The position numbers were made by a program, and so were the translations under genes. Below, one piece after another: positions 30,426 to 40,893 of a stretch of 64,000 nucleotides of DNA (position 1 is its first letter; each line of letters starts with the position of its first letter). The notes beneath the pieces were generated by a model, which did no database searches, was not told the origin of the DNA, and saw only the letters and a program-made list of their open reading frames with translations. The DNA is from Leptolyngbya sp. (GTDB taxonomy: Bacteria; Cyanobacteriota; Cyanobacteriia; Leptolyngbyales; Leptolyngbyaceae). Location: the NCBI GenBank assembly GCA_003249025.1, contig QBMH01000001.1, forward strand, positions 24,698-88,697, given 5' to 3'.

Positions 30426-30501
30426 GAAAGGCGATCGAGTTTTGAGCCATTGTCCCACGGAGTAGCATGAGACAATGGCTCAAAACTCAAAACTTCTATC
30501 C

Positions 30502-30666
30502 ATGCCACGCGGTGTTTCTAAATCAAATTTGCCCACTAAAATCTGTCCGGTATGCCAGCGTCCTTTTACTTGGCGTAAAAAGTGGGAAGATTGCTGGGAT
30601 GAAGTAAAGTATTGTTCCGATCGCTGTCGTAAGCGGCGCTCGGAAGCAAGCACGAGTGATGACTAG
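30502..30666 (+). CDS. DUF2256 protein
   Basis: [34 protein letters not shown]. Confidence 0.92.
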   Translation: MPRGVSKSNLPTKICPVCQRPFTWRKKWEDCWDEVKYCSDRCRKRRSEASTSDD

Positions 30667-30678
30667 GAGATTAAAGGA

Positions 30679-31641
30679 ATGTCTGTTGAGCGGGTGCAAC
30701 CGAAAATTATTATTCATGGCGGGGCGGGCAGTTCGCTGAAGGGCAAGGGTGGAGTGGAGTCAGTCCGGCGATCGCTTCATGCCGTGCTGGAAGAGGTGTA
30801 TCCGATGCTGGTGGCGGGGGCTTCTGCAGTGGATGCCGTGGTGCTAGGCTGTCAGCTATTAGAAGATGATGCTCGGTTTAATGCGGGTACGGGATCGGTG
30901 CTGCAATCGGATGGACAAATTCGCATGAGTGCCGCGCTGATGGATGGTGCAGCACAGCGGTTTAGCGGCGTGATCAATGTGTCGCGAGTGCAGCATCCGA
31001 TTGATCTAGCGTTCAAATTGCAAGAATCGAGCGATCGCGTGCTTTCCGACTATGGCGCACTGGAGTTTCTGCGCGAACTTGGCTTGCCATCCTATGATCC
31101 GACGACCGAAATTCGTCTCCAAGAATGGATACAGGAACGGGCAGGCAACTTTTCGAGAGAAATGGCAGGGGTCGTTGCCGAAAAAGAATTGGTGGATAGC
31201 GAAGCCGGACGCGGCACGATTGGCGTAGTGGTATTGGATGGAGAAGGGCGCGTGGTGGCAGGCACTTCTACAGGCGGCAAAGGGTTTGAGCGGATTGGGC
31301 GGGTCAGCGATTCTGCTATGCCTGCGGGTAACTATGCCACGGCGCAAGCGGGGATTAGCTGCACGGGTATTGGCGAAGACATTATTAATGAGTGTTTGGC
31401 GGCGCGGATTGTGGTGCGGGTGGCAGATGGCATGACGTTACATCAAGCCTTCGATCGCTCCTTCACCGAAGCCCACAAAAATAAGTGCGACTTGGGCGCG
31501 ATCGGTCTGGATGCAATGGGCGCGATCGCGTGGGGCAAAACCAGCGAAGTCCTACTGGCGGCATATCACACCGGCGACGCGATCGGCGATACCCTGGAAT
31601 GGTCGGACGGTAACCTAGTGGGCAGTATTGGGATGGGTTAG
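30679..31641 (+). CDS. isoaspartyl peptidase / type III asparaginase (Ntn hydrolase)
   Basis: IIHGGAG start; RGTIGVVVLDGEGRVVAGTSTGG autocleavage Thr; GEDIINECLAARIV. Confidence 0.95.
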   Translation: MSVERVQPKIIIHGGAGSSLKGKGGVESVRRSLHAVLEEVYPMLVAGASAVDAVVLGCQLLEDDARFNAGTGSVLQSDGQIRMSAALMDGAAQRFSGVINVSRVQHPIDLAFKLQESSDRVLSDYGALEFLRELGLPSYDPTTEIRLQEWIQERAGNFSREMAGVVAEKELVDSEAGRGTIGVVVLDGEGRVVAGTSTGGKGFERIGRVSDSAMPAGNYATAQAGISCTGIGEDIINECLAARIVVRVADGMTLHQAFDRSFTEAHKNKCDLGAIGLDAMGAIAWGKTSEVLLAAYHTGDAIGDTLEWSDGNLVGSIGMG

Positions 31642-31679
31642 TCTGGGCGATCGCCATTCACCATTAGTTGTGCAGGCAT

Positions 31680-32186
31680 TTAAAGCGCTTGACCAAGGCT
31701 CTGAATGAGTTCTATTAATTTTGTTTCTAGCTCATTAATTCGCTGCTCTTGTTTCGAGAAAAGTTGTTCAAGACTGGCTAGCCGCTGCTCAGGCGATCGA
31801 GCATCTAAATTACCATTAAATATATCAACCAATTTTTTCCAACTTCGTTGCTTCACTCGAATATTGTGAACATCGCGTAGATATTGATAAGCCGCATTAA
31901 AGCTGCCAAATCGAGCTTCGAGCAGTTTTTGTGTCCAACAGGTTGTTTGATTGAGTTGGTCAGCATCCAACATTTTTGGGTTTAGATCAAGCAAACGCTC
32001 TGTTTTTTCACCTGTCTTACCAGACTCAGCCTTAGCGTAAGCATAGCCAGTACGCAAAGCCGCATCGGCAACCTCGAGCGTATTGTCAGCTAAATCACGA
32101 CCCAACTGTTGCATTTCATGAATGCCGTGCTTAAGGTCACTCATTTTTTGAGTTGCGCCCTTAAGAGAATCTGTTAATTTACCCAT
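31680..32186 (-). CDS. hypothetical protein with C-terminal coiled coil
   Basis: 168 aa; second gene of a pair. Confidence 0.65.
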   Translation of the reverse strand: MGKLTDSLKGATQKMSDLKHGIHEMQQLGRDLADNTLEVADAALRTGYAYAKAESGKTGEKTERLLDLNPKMLDADQLNQTTCWTQKLLEARFGSFNAAYQYLRDVHNIRVKQRSWKKLVDIFNGNLDARSPEQRLASLEQLFSKQEQRINELETKLIELIQSLGQAL

Positions 32187-32188
32187 GC

Positions 32189-32767
32189 CTATTGGTCATC
32201 TAATAAAGATCGATTGATATTCGCGGGTGTTTCATCAGTCCACTCTTCAGGTTTTGCAGATCCTATCGGGTGAGCTTTTGGCACCATTGAACTGATATCG
32301 GTGTTGAGCAGTCGGTTTGCGGCTGCTAGCAACCGTGAGAATCGCTGCCAAATAGTGAAAATGCCCCCTTCAGCCTTCACTTCCTCATAAGCAGATTCAA
32401 ATGTTTCCAAAAGCTTTGTGGTTGCTTGCATCTGGTCAGTCAGGGCATCCACTTGAACTGCCAAATCGTTACCCCAATTTTCTACCTGACTACGCATCTC
32501 TGAACTATGAACTAAGGCGTTTTGGAGCCTTTGCTTTTCTTGTTGAACTGCCTCAAGAGTACTGCCTAGCATTTGCAGTTTTTGATTCATGCTGACCAGA
32601 TTTTGCTTAGCTTCTGTTTGGCGACGAACAAGCTGACCACGGCTAATTGTCAGACTTCGATAAGAATCGCGAAGTTCTTTGTAGGATGTTTCTAACTCTT
32701 CACGCTTCAATTCGTCAGTATGTAGTGGAAACTCAGTGACGCTTCTATAGTCCTTGTATCCTGCCAT
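32189..32767 (-). CDS. hypothetical coiled-coil protein
   Basis: 192 aa; long heptad-rich region; 2-bp gap to 31680-32186. Confidence 0.65.
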   Translation of the reverse strand: MAGYKDYRSVTEFPLHTDELKREELETSYKELRDSYRSLTISRGQLVRRQTEAKQNLVSMNQKLQMLGSTLEAVQQEKQRLQNALVHSSEMRSQVENWGNDLAVQVDALTDQMQATTKLLETFESAYEEVKAEGGIFTIWQRFSRLLAAANRLLNTDISSMVPKAHPIGSAKPEEWTDETPANINRSLLDDQ

Positions 32768-32913
32768 TGTCTGCTTGCCCGTACATGTTACTTAGCTCCA
32801 AATTGGCACAGTTTATTGCTTTGTAGCAACTCAAACTAAATCTCTTTATGAATGCTAAGCATCATATATGGTGAGAAGGGAACAGACTATCAAGCTTTGG
32901 GAATTAAAGTGCC

Positions 32914-33495
32914 ATGATTGCCCAGACCGAGAGAAGAATCTACACCGCTGAAGAGTATCTAGAACTGGAGCTTGCGGCTGAAACGCGCAGCGAATATCGC
33001 GATGGAGACATCATCCCAATGACTGGCGGCACCCCCAACCACAACGATATTTCTGGGAATCTCTATATCCTGCTTAAATCTGCTCTCAAGGGTAAGGATT
33101 ATCGGATTTTCTACGCCGACCAGCGGCTACGGATTCCAGCAGTCAATCTTTATACTTATCCTGATATCATGGTGGTGCCCAAGCCGCTGGAGCTTCAAAC
33201 TGGGCGCAGAGATACCGTTGTAAATCCTTGCTTTATTGCTGAAGTGTTATCCAAATCCACTCAAAACTATGACCGCAGCGAAAAATTTGCCGCCTACCGC
33301 ACCATTCCTACCTTTCAGGAATATCTCTTGGTCGATCAACATCGGGTTCACGTCGAGCATCATGTGAAAACTGCCGTCAATCAATGGCTGTTCTCGGAAT
33401 ACGATGATCCAAGTGTGGTCTTGTCTTTCAATGCTTTTGAGGTTCAAATTCAAATCGCAGACCTGTACGAAAACATCGACTTCACCAGCGTCTAG
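32914..33495 (+). CDS. Uma2 family protein
   Basis: YTAEEYLELELAAETRSEYRDGDIIPMTGGTPNHNDI; YPDIMVV; FIAEVLSKST. Confidence 0.93.
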   Translation: MIAQTERRIYTAEEYLELELAAETRSEYRDGDIIPMTGGTPNHNDISGNLYILLKSALKGKDYRIFYADQRLRIPAVNLYTYPDIMVVPKPLELQTGRRDTVVNPCFIAEVLSKSTQNYDRSEKFAAYRTIPTFQEYLLVDQHRVHVEHHVKTAVNQWLFSEYDDPSVVLSFNAFEVQIQIADLYENIDFTSV

Positions 33496-33534
33496 GGTTT
33501 CCAGCAATAGCAGCAGACAGTAGCAGCAGGAGAT

Positions 33535-35136
33535 ATGCAGCGCTTTACGGAATTATTTCAGCAGGTGGATGCCACCACCTCAACGAACGGAAAAATTCGG
33601 ACGTTGCAAGCTTACTTTCAGACAGAAGAGGCTCACAATGCGGTGTGGGCACTGTATCTACTGCTGGGCAAAACCCGCAAGCGACTGATCACCTCTCGGA
33701 TGCTCCGCGTTATCTTTCTACAAATCTCCGATATTCCCGAATGGTTATTTGAAGACTGCTATGCCCAAGTAGGCGATACTGCCGAAGTCATCGCCCTATT
33801 GCTACCCTCCACGCTTCCTCCAGATTCCACGTCCAATTTCCCGTTACACCAGTGGATGGAGGAAATTATTCCCCAGGTCAAAGCAGTGGAGTCGGACGCA
33901 GCTTTAAAGGACCTGGTGATTTCCTGGTGGTTTTCGCTCAATTCCGTGGAAGTATTTGTATTGAATAAAGTGCTGACGGGAGCCTTTCGGATCGGGGTAT
34001 CGACGAAGCTGGTGATTAAAGGATTAGCGGCAGCATCGGGCGTATCGGAAGCGGTGTTAGCGCATCGATTGATGGGGGATTTTGCACCGTCGATCGCCGC
34101 TTACACCCAACTGATCCAACAGGAAGAATCGGCGCGTGCCCCCAGTCAACCCTACCCATTTTTTCTGGCATCATCCTTAGAAGAAGATAAGTTTGCGGTG
34201 GCAGCGTTTGATCGGTGGCAAGCCGAGTGGAAATGGGATGGCATTCGAGCGCAGATTATTCGCCGCAATGGAGAAGTCTTCATTTGGTCGCGGGGCGAGG
34301 ATTTGATTACCGAGCAGTTTCCCGAACTTGCCACAGGCTTTTTAGCATTGCCCGATGGATTGGTGTTTGATGGCGAGATTGTCTGCTGGCAGGGCGATCG
34401 CCCCCTCAGTTTCAACCATTTGCAAAAGCGGTTGGGCAGAAAGCGGGTGACACAAAAAATGATGCAGGAGAACCCGGCGCACTTGATTGCCTATGATTTG
34501 TTGGAATGTGAGGGGCTGGATATTCGCGAAACGTCCTTACGCGATCGCCGTTCCCTGCTGGCAGCATCCCTGCAAACCGCAGATCCCGCATTGGTTACTT
34601 TGTCTGAAACGATGCCCATTGAGTCGCTGGAACACCTGCGATCGCTGAGAGAACAAGCCCGTGATCAAGCAGCCGAAGGTTTAATGATCAAAGCCTTAGA
34701 TAGCCCCTATTTGGTCGGCAGAAAGCGCGGCTACTGGTGGAAATATAAAGTCGAGCCGATGTCACTGGATGCGGTGTTGATCTATGCCCAGGCAGGCAGC
34801 GGCAAACGGGCAAACCTGTTTACCGACTACACTTTTGCGCTGTGGCAAGGCGAAGAACTGGTGCCTTTCGCCAAAGCCTATTCGGGTCTAGATAACAAAG
34901 AAATTGACGAGCTAGACAAATGGATACGCAAACACACCATCGAGAAATTTGGACCCGTGCGATCGGTGGCACCCATCCATGTGTTTGAAATTGGTTTTGA
35001 AGGAATTTCTCAATCTAAGCGTCATAAATCTGGCATTTCAGTCCGCTTTCCCCGCATCTTGCGCTGGCGAAAAGACAAATCCGCCCCCGAAGCCGATGCG
35101 ATCGCCGCTGCCCTCCAGCTATTAGAGATGACGTAA
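33535..35136 (+). CDS. ATP-dependent DNA ligase
   Basis: EWKWDGIRAQII (adenylation Lys), FDGEIVCW, EGLMIKALDSPY, WWKYKVEP; N-terminal ligase domain. Confidence 0.95.
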   Translation: MQRFTELFQQVDATTSTNGKIRTLQAYFQTEEAHNAVWALYLLLGKTRKRLITSRMLRVIFLQISDIPEWLFEDCYAQVGDTAEVIALLLPSTLPPDSTSNFPLHQWMEEIIPQVKAVESDAALKDLVISWWFSLNSVEVFVLNKVLTGAFRIGVSTKLVIKGLAAASGVSEAVLAHRLMGDFAPSIAAYTQLIQQEESARAPSQPYPFFLASSLEEDKFAVAAFDRWQAEWKWDGIRAQIIRRNGEVFIWSRGEDLITEQFPELATGFLALPDGLVFDGEIVCWQGDRPLSFNHLQKRLGRKRVTQKMMQENPAHLIAYDLLECEGLDIRETSLRDRRSLLAASLQTADPALVTLSETMPIESLEHLRSLREQARDQAAEGLMIKALDSPYLVGRKRGYWWKYKVEPMSLDAVLIYAQAGSGKRANLFTDYTFALWQGEELVPFAKAYSGLDNKEIDELDKWIRKHTIEKFGPVRSVAPIHVFEIGFEGISQSKRHKSGISVRFPRILRWRKDKSAPEADAIAAALQLLEMT

Positions 35137-35142
35137 TGACAA

Positions 35143-36960
35143 TTACGCCAACAATTCCCCTGTTTCTTGCAGCGAGTGTAACCGTTGATAAATGCCGCCG
35201 TGATTGAGCAATTGATCATGACTACCTACTTCCACAATGCGCCCCTGTTCCAACACCACAATTTTGTCTGCCTCCCGCACCGTGCTGAGGCGGTGGGCAA
35301 TGATAATCAAAGTCCGGGTGCCTAGCAGCGATCGCATTGCCAATTGAATTGATCGCTCCGACTCATAATCCAAACTAGAAGTCGCCTCATCAAACACCAG
35401 CACATCCGGGTTCATAATCAACGCACGAGCAATGCCTACCCGCTGCCGCTGTCCACCCGATAAGCGAACCCCTCGCTCTCCAACGGTGGTCGCGTACCCT
35501 TTAGGCATTTGGCGAATAAACTCATCCGCTTGGGCAATCCGGCAGGCATCCTTCACTTCTGCCAAGGTCGCCTGGGGATTGCCATAGGTGAGGTTCTCCA
35601 GCAGTGTACCGTTGAAAATATCTACTTCTTGATGAACGATCGCCAGTCGCTTACGATACGCCGTAATATCCAAGCGCCGTACCTCTTCCCCATCGATCAA
35701 AATGGCACCACTCTCCGGCTCAAAATAGCGGAACAGCAGCTTAACCAGCGTGGATTTTCCAGACCCCGATCGCCCCACCAGCGCCACCGTTTGATATGGC
35801 TCCACCAGCAGATTGATATCTTGCAGCACTGGACGACCTGGACTGTAGCTAAACGTGAGATGGGAAAATTCCACCTTGCCCGTAAAATCATACGTTGGCG
35901 CGGATACCGGATCGATTACTAAGTTCCCTGCATCTTTTCCAGGCGGTAGCTGCATAAATTCATGAAACCGAATCATTGAGGCATAGCGACGGGCAAATAT
36001 TTCTGCCAGTTGGCTGATGGGTTCCACTTCTGCATAAGCCATGCCAGAAACCGTTAAAACCGTAATGAAATGCCCGATCGAAATCTGATTTTGAACGGCT
36101 GCCCATAACGTCAGCACCAGCACCAAAAAAACACAGGTTTGAACGATGGTGCGTTCGTAGGTGCCCAAGATCACGTAGCCTTTGTGAATCCGATAATTCA
36201 GCACCTTAAATTCGCGATTGATTCTTCGCTGCTGCCGTTTTAGCTCCTCAGCTTCCGTGGCAAATGCTTTCACGGTTTTGATATTGGTAATAATCTCAGA
36301 AGTACGGCTTTCCGTGTCCTCCGTGTATTTATCCAGCTTTTCTTCTTGATCTGCCAGACTTTTTAAGCCAAACGCACTGAAGCTGATGATCCCGACAAAG
36401 GAAATCAGCAGCAGTAAAGCAATTTTCCAGTCGATTAACCAAATTACGACAAAAATGCCCACCACACGAAACAGTTTCGGGATCAACTGTCCCGTTATTT
36501 CTGGATAAGTCCAGGTGTGATTTGCTATGCCCTTTGCCACTCGCGAAGCAATTCGCCCTGGATTGTTTTCATCATAAAATTCTAGGGGTAGCGTCAAAAC
36601 TTTCTCTAAGGATTTGCGGGTATAGTCTCGTCGTGCTCGAAATGCCGTATCCCAGTTAAACCAAGTACCTAACCACGGCTGAATCGGTGCGCGCCCCACA
36701 GACACGATGCCAATCAACACAACCAAAATGATTAAAGACAAAGATTTATTTTGCGATTGACCCGTCAGATTTGCCGCGATCGCTACGATTCCTTGCACAG
36801 GGAGATCGAGGGGTTGCTCGGATAATACGTTCAAGATCTGCCCGATCGCATAGGGCACAAACAAATCAATAATCTCAAAAACACTAATTGCCACAACACT
36901 GAAAAGCGAAATCAGCCAGTAGTTGCGGTAATAAAGAATGACATCTCTAAACTTCGCCAT
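35143..36960 (-). CDS. ABC transporter (fused permease and ATP-binding)
   Basis: Walker A VGRSGSGKST, signature LSGGQRQRVGIARAL, Walker B VLVFDEATSSLD. Confidence 0.97.
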   Translation of the reverse strand: MAKFRDVILYYRNYWLISLFSVVAISVFEIIDLFVPYAIGQILNVLSEQPLDLPVQGIVAIAANLTGQSQNKSLSLIILVVLIGIVSVGRAPIQPWLGTWFNWDTAFRARRDYTRKSLEKVLTLPLEFYDENNPGRIASRVAKGIANHTWTYPEITGQLIPKLFRVVGIFVVIWLIDWKIALLLLISFVGIISFSAFGLKSLADQEEKLDKYTEDTESRTSEIITNIKTVKAFATEAEELKRQQRRINREFKVLNYRIHKGYVILGTYERTIVQTCVFLVLVLTLWAAVQNQISIGHFITVLTVSGMAYAEVEPISQLAEIFARRYASMIRFHEFMQLPPGKDAGNLVIDPVSAPTYDFTGKVEFSHLTFSYSPGRPVLQDINLLVEPYQTVALVGRSGSGKSTLVKLLFRYFEPESGAILIDGEEVRRLDITAYRKRLAIVHQEVDIFNGTLLENLTYGNPQATLAEVKDACRIAQADEFIRQMPKGYATTVGERGVRLSGGQRQRVGIARALIMNPDVLVFDEATSSLDYESERSIQLAMRSLLGTRTLIIIAHRLSTVREADKIVVLEQGRIVEVGSHDQLLNHGGIYQRLHSLQETGELLA

Positions 36961-37534
36961 AACGCCTCTCTAACAAACCCTGACCCCATTTAGTCAGTCT
37001 TCCCCCATAGAATTAGAATTGCCACCTCACACTGTTCAAGCGATCGCACCTTTGATCCAATCACCAGCACCGCAATGGCTCATCAAGCATCGTAAAACTG
37101 CTCGTTGAGTTGTCCGATTGATAGGCAAAACTACTTTTAAAATCTTGGGCAACCTTATAGTCGAGTTGCCAAAAAAGTCACACTACAGAAGTAGTATTGT
37201 AATACAAATACATTGGGAAAAGTAAAATTTCGGAAATGCATCACTTAAATTTCAGAAAAGATAAAAACTGCTAAATTTTCTGTGGGCAAAGAGGAAATTT
37301 TTATGAAGTCTTAATAAAGTCTCAGTAGGATTACTGGGCACTTACCTTGGGGCTTGGCTAGGTTGCATTAGGAATTGCATAGAAAAACAAATCATCACTA
37401 GAAACAAACTCTATGGGATGTGCGTCATACCTTGTTAAGTTGGGCGTTTAAGGCTTTGTGCGATTTGAAAGCTGATTAAGGTTCTTACAAAGTTTTCAAC
37501 TTTTTTCTCAAAGTTAATTTCCTGCGAGACGTTT

Positions 37535-38182
37535 ATGGTAGAACCCGTAGCTGTAGTTTTGAAAACTGTATCCGCGATCGCGGCAGGAGCCATTTCCCTT
37601 GGGTCTTTGACCTCTAAACCCGCTCAAGCAGTCACATTAACCTATGACATGACCGTCGATGTGACTCAGGGAAATTATCAGGGAACCTATCAAGGCAGCT
37701 TCAGCTACGATAATTCAAACCCACTGCAACCCTGTCAAGATAGCGCCGCTTTCACTTGTGCAACAGTGAAGCAAAACAAACTATCGATCCTATTCAACTT
37801 CCTGGGCAAAACTTACTCAGAAAAACAAGATCTAGATTATGAGTTAGGTTTTCCAGCGGTTTACTTTCAAAATAACGCTCTTGTGGGCTTAAGTTTCGTC
37901 GTCATTCCGCCTACTTCAGCTATCAGTTTCTCGATTTTGGGTGAGAGCTTTTATATGGGGTTTGAGACCTATCCAGATACTTTGACTAAGCAAGGATTGG
38001 TTGGCACAATATCCTACAAATTGAAGCAATTACCACCCGGTCCTGCCCCCGGTCCTGCCCCCGGTTCTGTTCCTCCTTGTCCTGGAAATTGTGAGAGCAT
38101 ACCAGAACCGTCCGAAATAGCAGGGAGTGCTTTAGCGATCGCGCTTCTAGGGCTAGCGCTAAAACTACGACGAAAGGAGTAA
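37535..38182 (+). CDS. PEP-CTERM-type exported protein
   Basis: Signal peptide; C-terminal PEPSEIAGSALAIALLGLALKLRRKE; PGPAPGPAPG linker. Confidence 0.85.
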   Translation: MVEPVAVVLKTVSAIAAGAISLGSLTSKPAQAVTLTYDMTVDVTQGNYQGTYQGSFSYDNSNPLQPCQDSAAFTCATVKQNKLSILFNFLGKTYSEKQDLDYELGFPAVYFQNNALVGLSFVVIPPTSAISFSILGESFYMGFETYPDTLTKQGLVGTISYKLKQLPPGPAPGPAPGSVPPCPGNCESIPEPSEIAGSALAIALLGLALKLRRKE

Positions 38183-38250
38183 AGCTAGGACCGTTTGAAA
38201 CAACTCGAATATGATGAAGATAGGTTGTTTAAGATTCATGGCTTCTGACG

Positions 38251-38898
38251 ATGCACCGCTTGTCTAAATTCATAAGGGATACTGTGACAATCAGCATAGT
38301 GGGTCTAGTGTCGCTGCCTCAGGTTGCCTTCTCAGCCCTCGCTCCCGTGCAATCGGGTGAGGCTGCGCTCGGCATTCCCACTTCTCCCTCTAATACACCG
38401 TCGCCAATTCTGCTGCAAGATCTAGAGCCTGAGTTACCGCCTGCCAACTCAGAATTGAAACCACTATACATTCAAGAGCCATTTCAAAAGCCAGATAAAG
38501 AGCAACCGCTGCGCCTGGAGATTAGACTCAGTCGCCGTCAGGTCAGCCTATATCGAGGTGACACAGTTGTTAAAAGCTACGCGATCGCGGTGGGTCGTGC
38601 TGGCTGGGAGACTCCCAGAGGCACCTTTCAGGTCAAACAAATGTTTCGCAATCCTACTTGGATTCATCCCCTCAAAAAAGGAATTGTTATACCGGGTGGC
38701 GATCCAGAAAATCCTTTGGGGCGCTACTGGATAGGGTTCTGGAGCAATGGAAAAAACTGGATCGGCTTCCACGGCACCGATAACCCCAAATCTGTTGGCA
38801 AAGCCGCATCCCACGGCTGCATTCGGATGCATAACGAAGATATCGAAGAGCTTTTCAAGAAAGTTAGCTTGGGAACGGAAGTAAAAGTTGTGAAATGA
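38251..38898 (+). CDS. L,D-transpeptidase (YkuD)
   Basis: GFHGTDNPKSVGKAASHGCIRMHNEDIEEL active site. Confidence 0.95.
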   Translation: MHRLSKFIRDTVTISIVGLVSLPQVAFSALAPVQSGEAALGIPTSPSNTPSPILLQDLEPELPPANSELKPLYIQEPFQKPDKEQPLRLEIRLSRRQVSLYRGDTVVKSYAIAVGRAGWETPRGTFQVKQMFRNPTWIHPLKKGIVIPGGDPENPLGRYWIGFWSNGKNWIGFHGTDNPKSVGKAASHGCIRMHNEDIEELFKKVSLGTEVKVVK

Positions 38899-38969
38899 GA
38901 ATGGGCAGGTTTCGGGTTTCGGGTTCTAGGTGTCAGAATCTTTCACCTGCCCCCCTGATCTCTACTCCC

Positions 38970-39914
38970 CTAATCCCTATCACCTGTCCAAGCATTGATC
39001 CAGTTCAAAATTTCTTGGTTGACGATCTCAGGGCATTCATCATGGGGGCAATGTCCTGCATTTTCAATTTCTACCAGTTTTAAATTTGGGTTATATTTCA
39101 CAAACAGTTTTGCCAGTTGAGGCGGCACCATCCTGTCTTTTAGTCCCCAAAACAGCAACATGGGGATCGTTAGGGTTGGGAGTACTGCTTTTGCGGTGTA
39201 GTCTTGCGTGGGTTTGGCTGTCGATCGCACCATTGCTCTTAGGGCGTTTACCGCATTGCGATCGTAGGCAGGAGTCGAAAACATATCCACTAATTCATCC
39301 GTTACTGCTGACTTTCCGGCGTAAGCTTGGCGTGCCCAAAACAGGCGAATAGCTTGCGGATGACGTGCCAGCCAAAATACTCCGTCAAAGATCAATGGAG
39401 AAGTCACGATCCACTTGGTTAAGGCAAGGGCAGGACGGGAAAGCGGTTTAATTAAAGCGATCGCTTGCTTAACCAATGGCGGCACTTCCAACACCGACGC
39501 ATCCGGTAAATTCAGCATCACGATTCCACTCACCATTTCTGGATGTGCTGCTGCTGCCGCCAAAGCTACTAAAGATCCAATAGAATTTCCGACTAAAATT
39601 ACAGGCTGTTTCACAAACGATCGCCAAAAATCATACACTTGCTCCACCCATAGCTCAATGCCAAAGGAAGTGGTCACCTTTTCGGATGCCCCAAAACCCA
39701 ATAAATCCAGAGCATAAACCGTGTGATTCTGCCCCAGTTCAGGCAAATTATGTCGCCAGTGCCCAATTGAGCCGCCAAACCCATGTAATAAGAGCAACGG
39801 CGTTGAGCTAGGGGAAGCAGATCGCATACAGGTGTAGCGCGTTTGCCACCCTCGCCAAACCCAATCTCGCTGGTTACCTAATCGTTGTTGCCAGGAAAGA
39901 GCAGTTATCGCCAT
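38970..39914 (-). CDS. alpha/beta hydrolase
   Basis: LLLHGFGGSIGHWRHNLPEL; LVGNSIGSLVAL; AGHCPHDECPE. Confidence 0.93.
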   Translation of the reverse strand: MAITALSWQQRLGNQRDWVWRGWQTRYTCMRSASPSSTPLLLLHGFGGSIGHWRHNLPELGQNHTVYALDLLGFGASEKVTTSFGIELWVEQVYDFWRSFVKQPVILVGNSIGSLVALAAAAAHPEMVSGIVMLNLPDASVLEVPPLVKQAIALIKPLSRPALALTKWIVTSPLIFDGVFWLARHPQAIRLFWARQAYAGKSAVTDELVDMFSTPAYDRNAVNALRAMVRSTAKPTQDYTAKAVLPTLTIPMLLFWGLKDRMVPPQLAKLFVKYNPNLKLVEIENAGHCPHDECPEIVNQEILNWINAWTGDRD

Positions 39915-40241
39915 TGCTTTCTACCTAATATTATGTAAATAAATCCTAAACAATCACTTCATCTCTCTTCATCATAAAACCCTGTCTAAAGGTCAGGGAG
40001 ACGCGCCAAGAATGTTTTAGACAAGAGTCTGATTGAAAACTTTATGAACAATATCCCAGAAAACAAAGCGGAGTGAGTAAAATGTCAGATACAATCATGT
40101 GTTCAAGGACATAAGCAACAACCTTAATTCTTGCAATGGGCTATTGTTGTCTTAGATCTCTGCCAAAAGCAGGTTGCAACCGGACTACACATTAGTTTAT
40201 TGTTGCGATCTCCATCCAACTTATTCTCTTTAAAACTGCCT

Positions 40242-40769
40242 GTGACTGGAAATAGACCGACACGCGATCTGCCAACTATCAACGAAAGAATTCGATTCCC
40301 TAAGATTCGAGTGATTGGGGCTGATAACTCACAACTGGGGATTATGACTCCTCGTGAAGCGTTAGAGCTTGCCGAGGAAAAGGAACTGGATTTGGTTTTG
40401 GTGACTGATAAGGCAGATCCTCCCGTTTGCCGAATTATTGACTATGGCAAATTTAAGTTTGAACAAGAGAAGAAAGCGAAAGAGGCTAAGAAGAAGCAGC
40501 ATAACGTTGAAGTCAAAGAAGTGAAGATGCGTTACAAAATTGAGAAGCATGACTACGATGTGCGGATCAATCAGGCAAAGCGCTTTTTGCAAGATGGCGA
40601 CAAGGTTAAGGCAACGGTGATGTTTCGGGGTCGTGAAATTCAGCATAGCGACATGGCAAGAGACTTGCTCTCTCGTTTAGCGAATGACCTGCAAGAATTT
40701 GCCGAAGTTCAACAGTTTCCTAAGCAGGAAGGGCGCAACATGATGATGTTATTGGCTCCTAAAAAGTAG
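40242..40769 (+). CDS. infC: translation initiation factor IF-3
   Basis: [40 protein letters not shown]; likely GTG start. Confidence 0.96.
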   Translation: MTGNRPTRDLPTINERIRFPKIRVIGADNSQLGIMTPREALELAEEKELDLVLVTDKADPPVCRIIDYGKFKFEQEKKAKEAKKKQHNVEVKEVKMRYKIEKHDYDVRINQAKRFLQDGDKVKATVMFRGREIQHSDMARDLLSRLANDLQEFAEVQQFPKQEGRNMMMLLAPKK

Positions 40770-40893
40770 CCAGTAGTTGCGGCGATCGCAGTTTGATGAT
40801 TAAAATTTCTGCAACGAAACGGGTTTGCATCTCTACAATCAAGACCATTCAGGGCACTTTAGTGAAAGTGATGCTCCACTGTTGGCATAGTGA

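Noticed and set aside
37200-37530. Long AT-rich intergenic region upstream of the PEP-CTERM gene
   Set aside because: No recognisable riboswitch, repeat or ORF found.
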